Assembly (NCBI GenBank): GCA_902464115.1
Contig: CABQIF010000125.1
Span: 1-5,745, forward strand
DNA length: 5,745 bases
Reading direction: 5' to 3'
Source of the DNA: an uncultured Ruminococcus sp.
GTDB lineage: Bacteria; Bacillota; Clostridia; Oscillospirales; Ruminococcaceae
Shown: piece after piece, positions 5,717 through 5,745 of the stretch
Layout of the letters: the number at the start of each line of letters is the position of its first letter
Position numbering within the stretch: the stretch's first letter is position 1
Translations under genes and position numbers: made by a program
Notes under the pieces: generated by a model
Told to the model about the DNA's origin: nothing
What the model saw: only the letters and a program-made list of their open reading frames with translations
The model's database searches: none

Positions 5717-5745
5717 TTGCAATTCTGGCGGAAGCTTGTTACAAT
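5717..5745 (+). promoter_or_regulatory. Outward promoter at the right edge
   Basis: TTGCAA (5717-5722), a 17-nt spacer and TACAAT (5740-5745) make a good housekeeping promoter, with TGT (5737-5739) giving an extended -10. It points right, away from the DUF3343 operon, so a divergent + strand gene is expected just outside the window. No operator can be identified. Confidence 0.75.

Noticed and set aside
1..5745. CRISPR array, tRNA/rRNA, transposase or toxin-antitoxin pair
   Set aside because: No regularly spaced repeats, RNA gene structures or matching protein motifs were found on either strand.

Overview
The window looks like chromosomal DNA of a Gram-positive gut or rumen Clostridia member, most like Ruminococcus or other Oscillospirales. 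The pointers are strong AGGAGG ribosome binding sites, long GC-rich hairpin terminators, the MEP isoprenoid pathway, a DUF3343/class-V aminotransferase pair, and Thr-rich secreted proteins ending in a PKTGD-type sorting signal. The genus is an inference from style, not from a database match.

Left half (1-2945, + strand): two tandem, independently transcribed genes for secreted, probably sortase-anchored surface proteins (357 and 462 aa) that I do not recognise as named families. Each unit has its own extended -10 promoter, a leader of about 80 nt, the gene, and an intrinsic terminator. The units are paralogous from promoter to terminator: leaders, signal peptides, sorting signals and terminator stems correspond, while the exposed middles have diverged strongly. 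Both leaders can form a hairpin that pairs with the start codon and holds the Shine-Dalgarno in its loop. Both also have an upstream hairpin that competes for the same bases. This two-state leader is the most interesting thing here.

Middle (2959-4212, - strand): ispD and ispF, overlapping by 13 nt, encode two steps of the MEP pathway. They are driven by a clear promoter at 4184-4212 and converge on the second surface gene, with a terminator between them that can work in both directions.

Right part (4227-5621, - strand): a two-gene operon of a DUF3343 putative sulfur/selenium carrier and a cysteine desulfurase-like class-V aminotransferase. The genes are joined by a GTGA stop/start overlap and end at a hairpin at 4227-4263. 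At the extreme right edge a well-formed promoter (5717-5745) points out of the window on the + strand.

No tRNA, rRNA, CRISPR array, insertion sequence or phage gene was seen, and no stretch over 300 bases lacks a gene. ispD/ispF and the sulfur-transfer pair are conserved metabolic genes; the paired surface proteins are the accessory, fast-evolving element.
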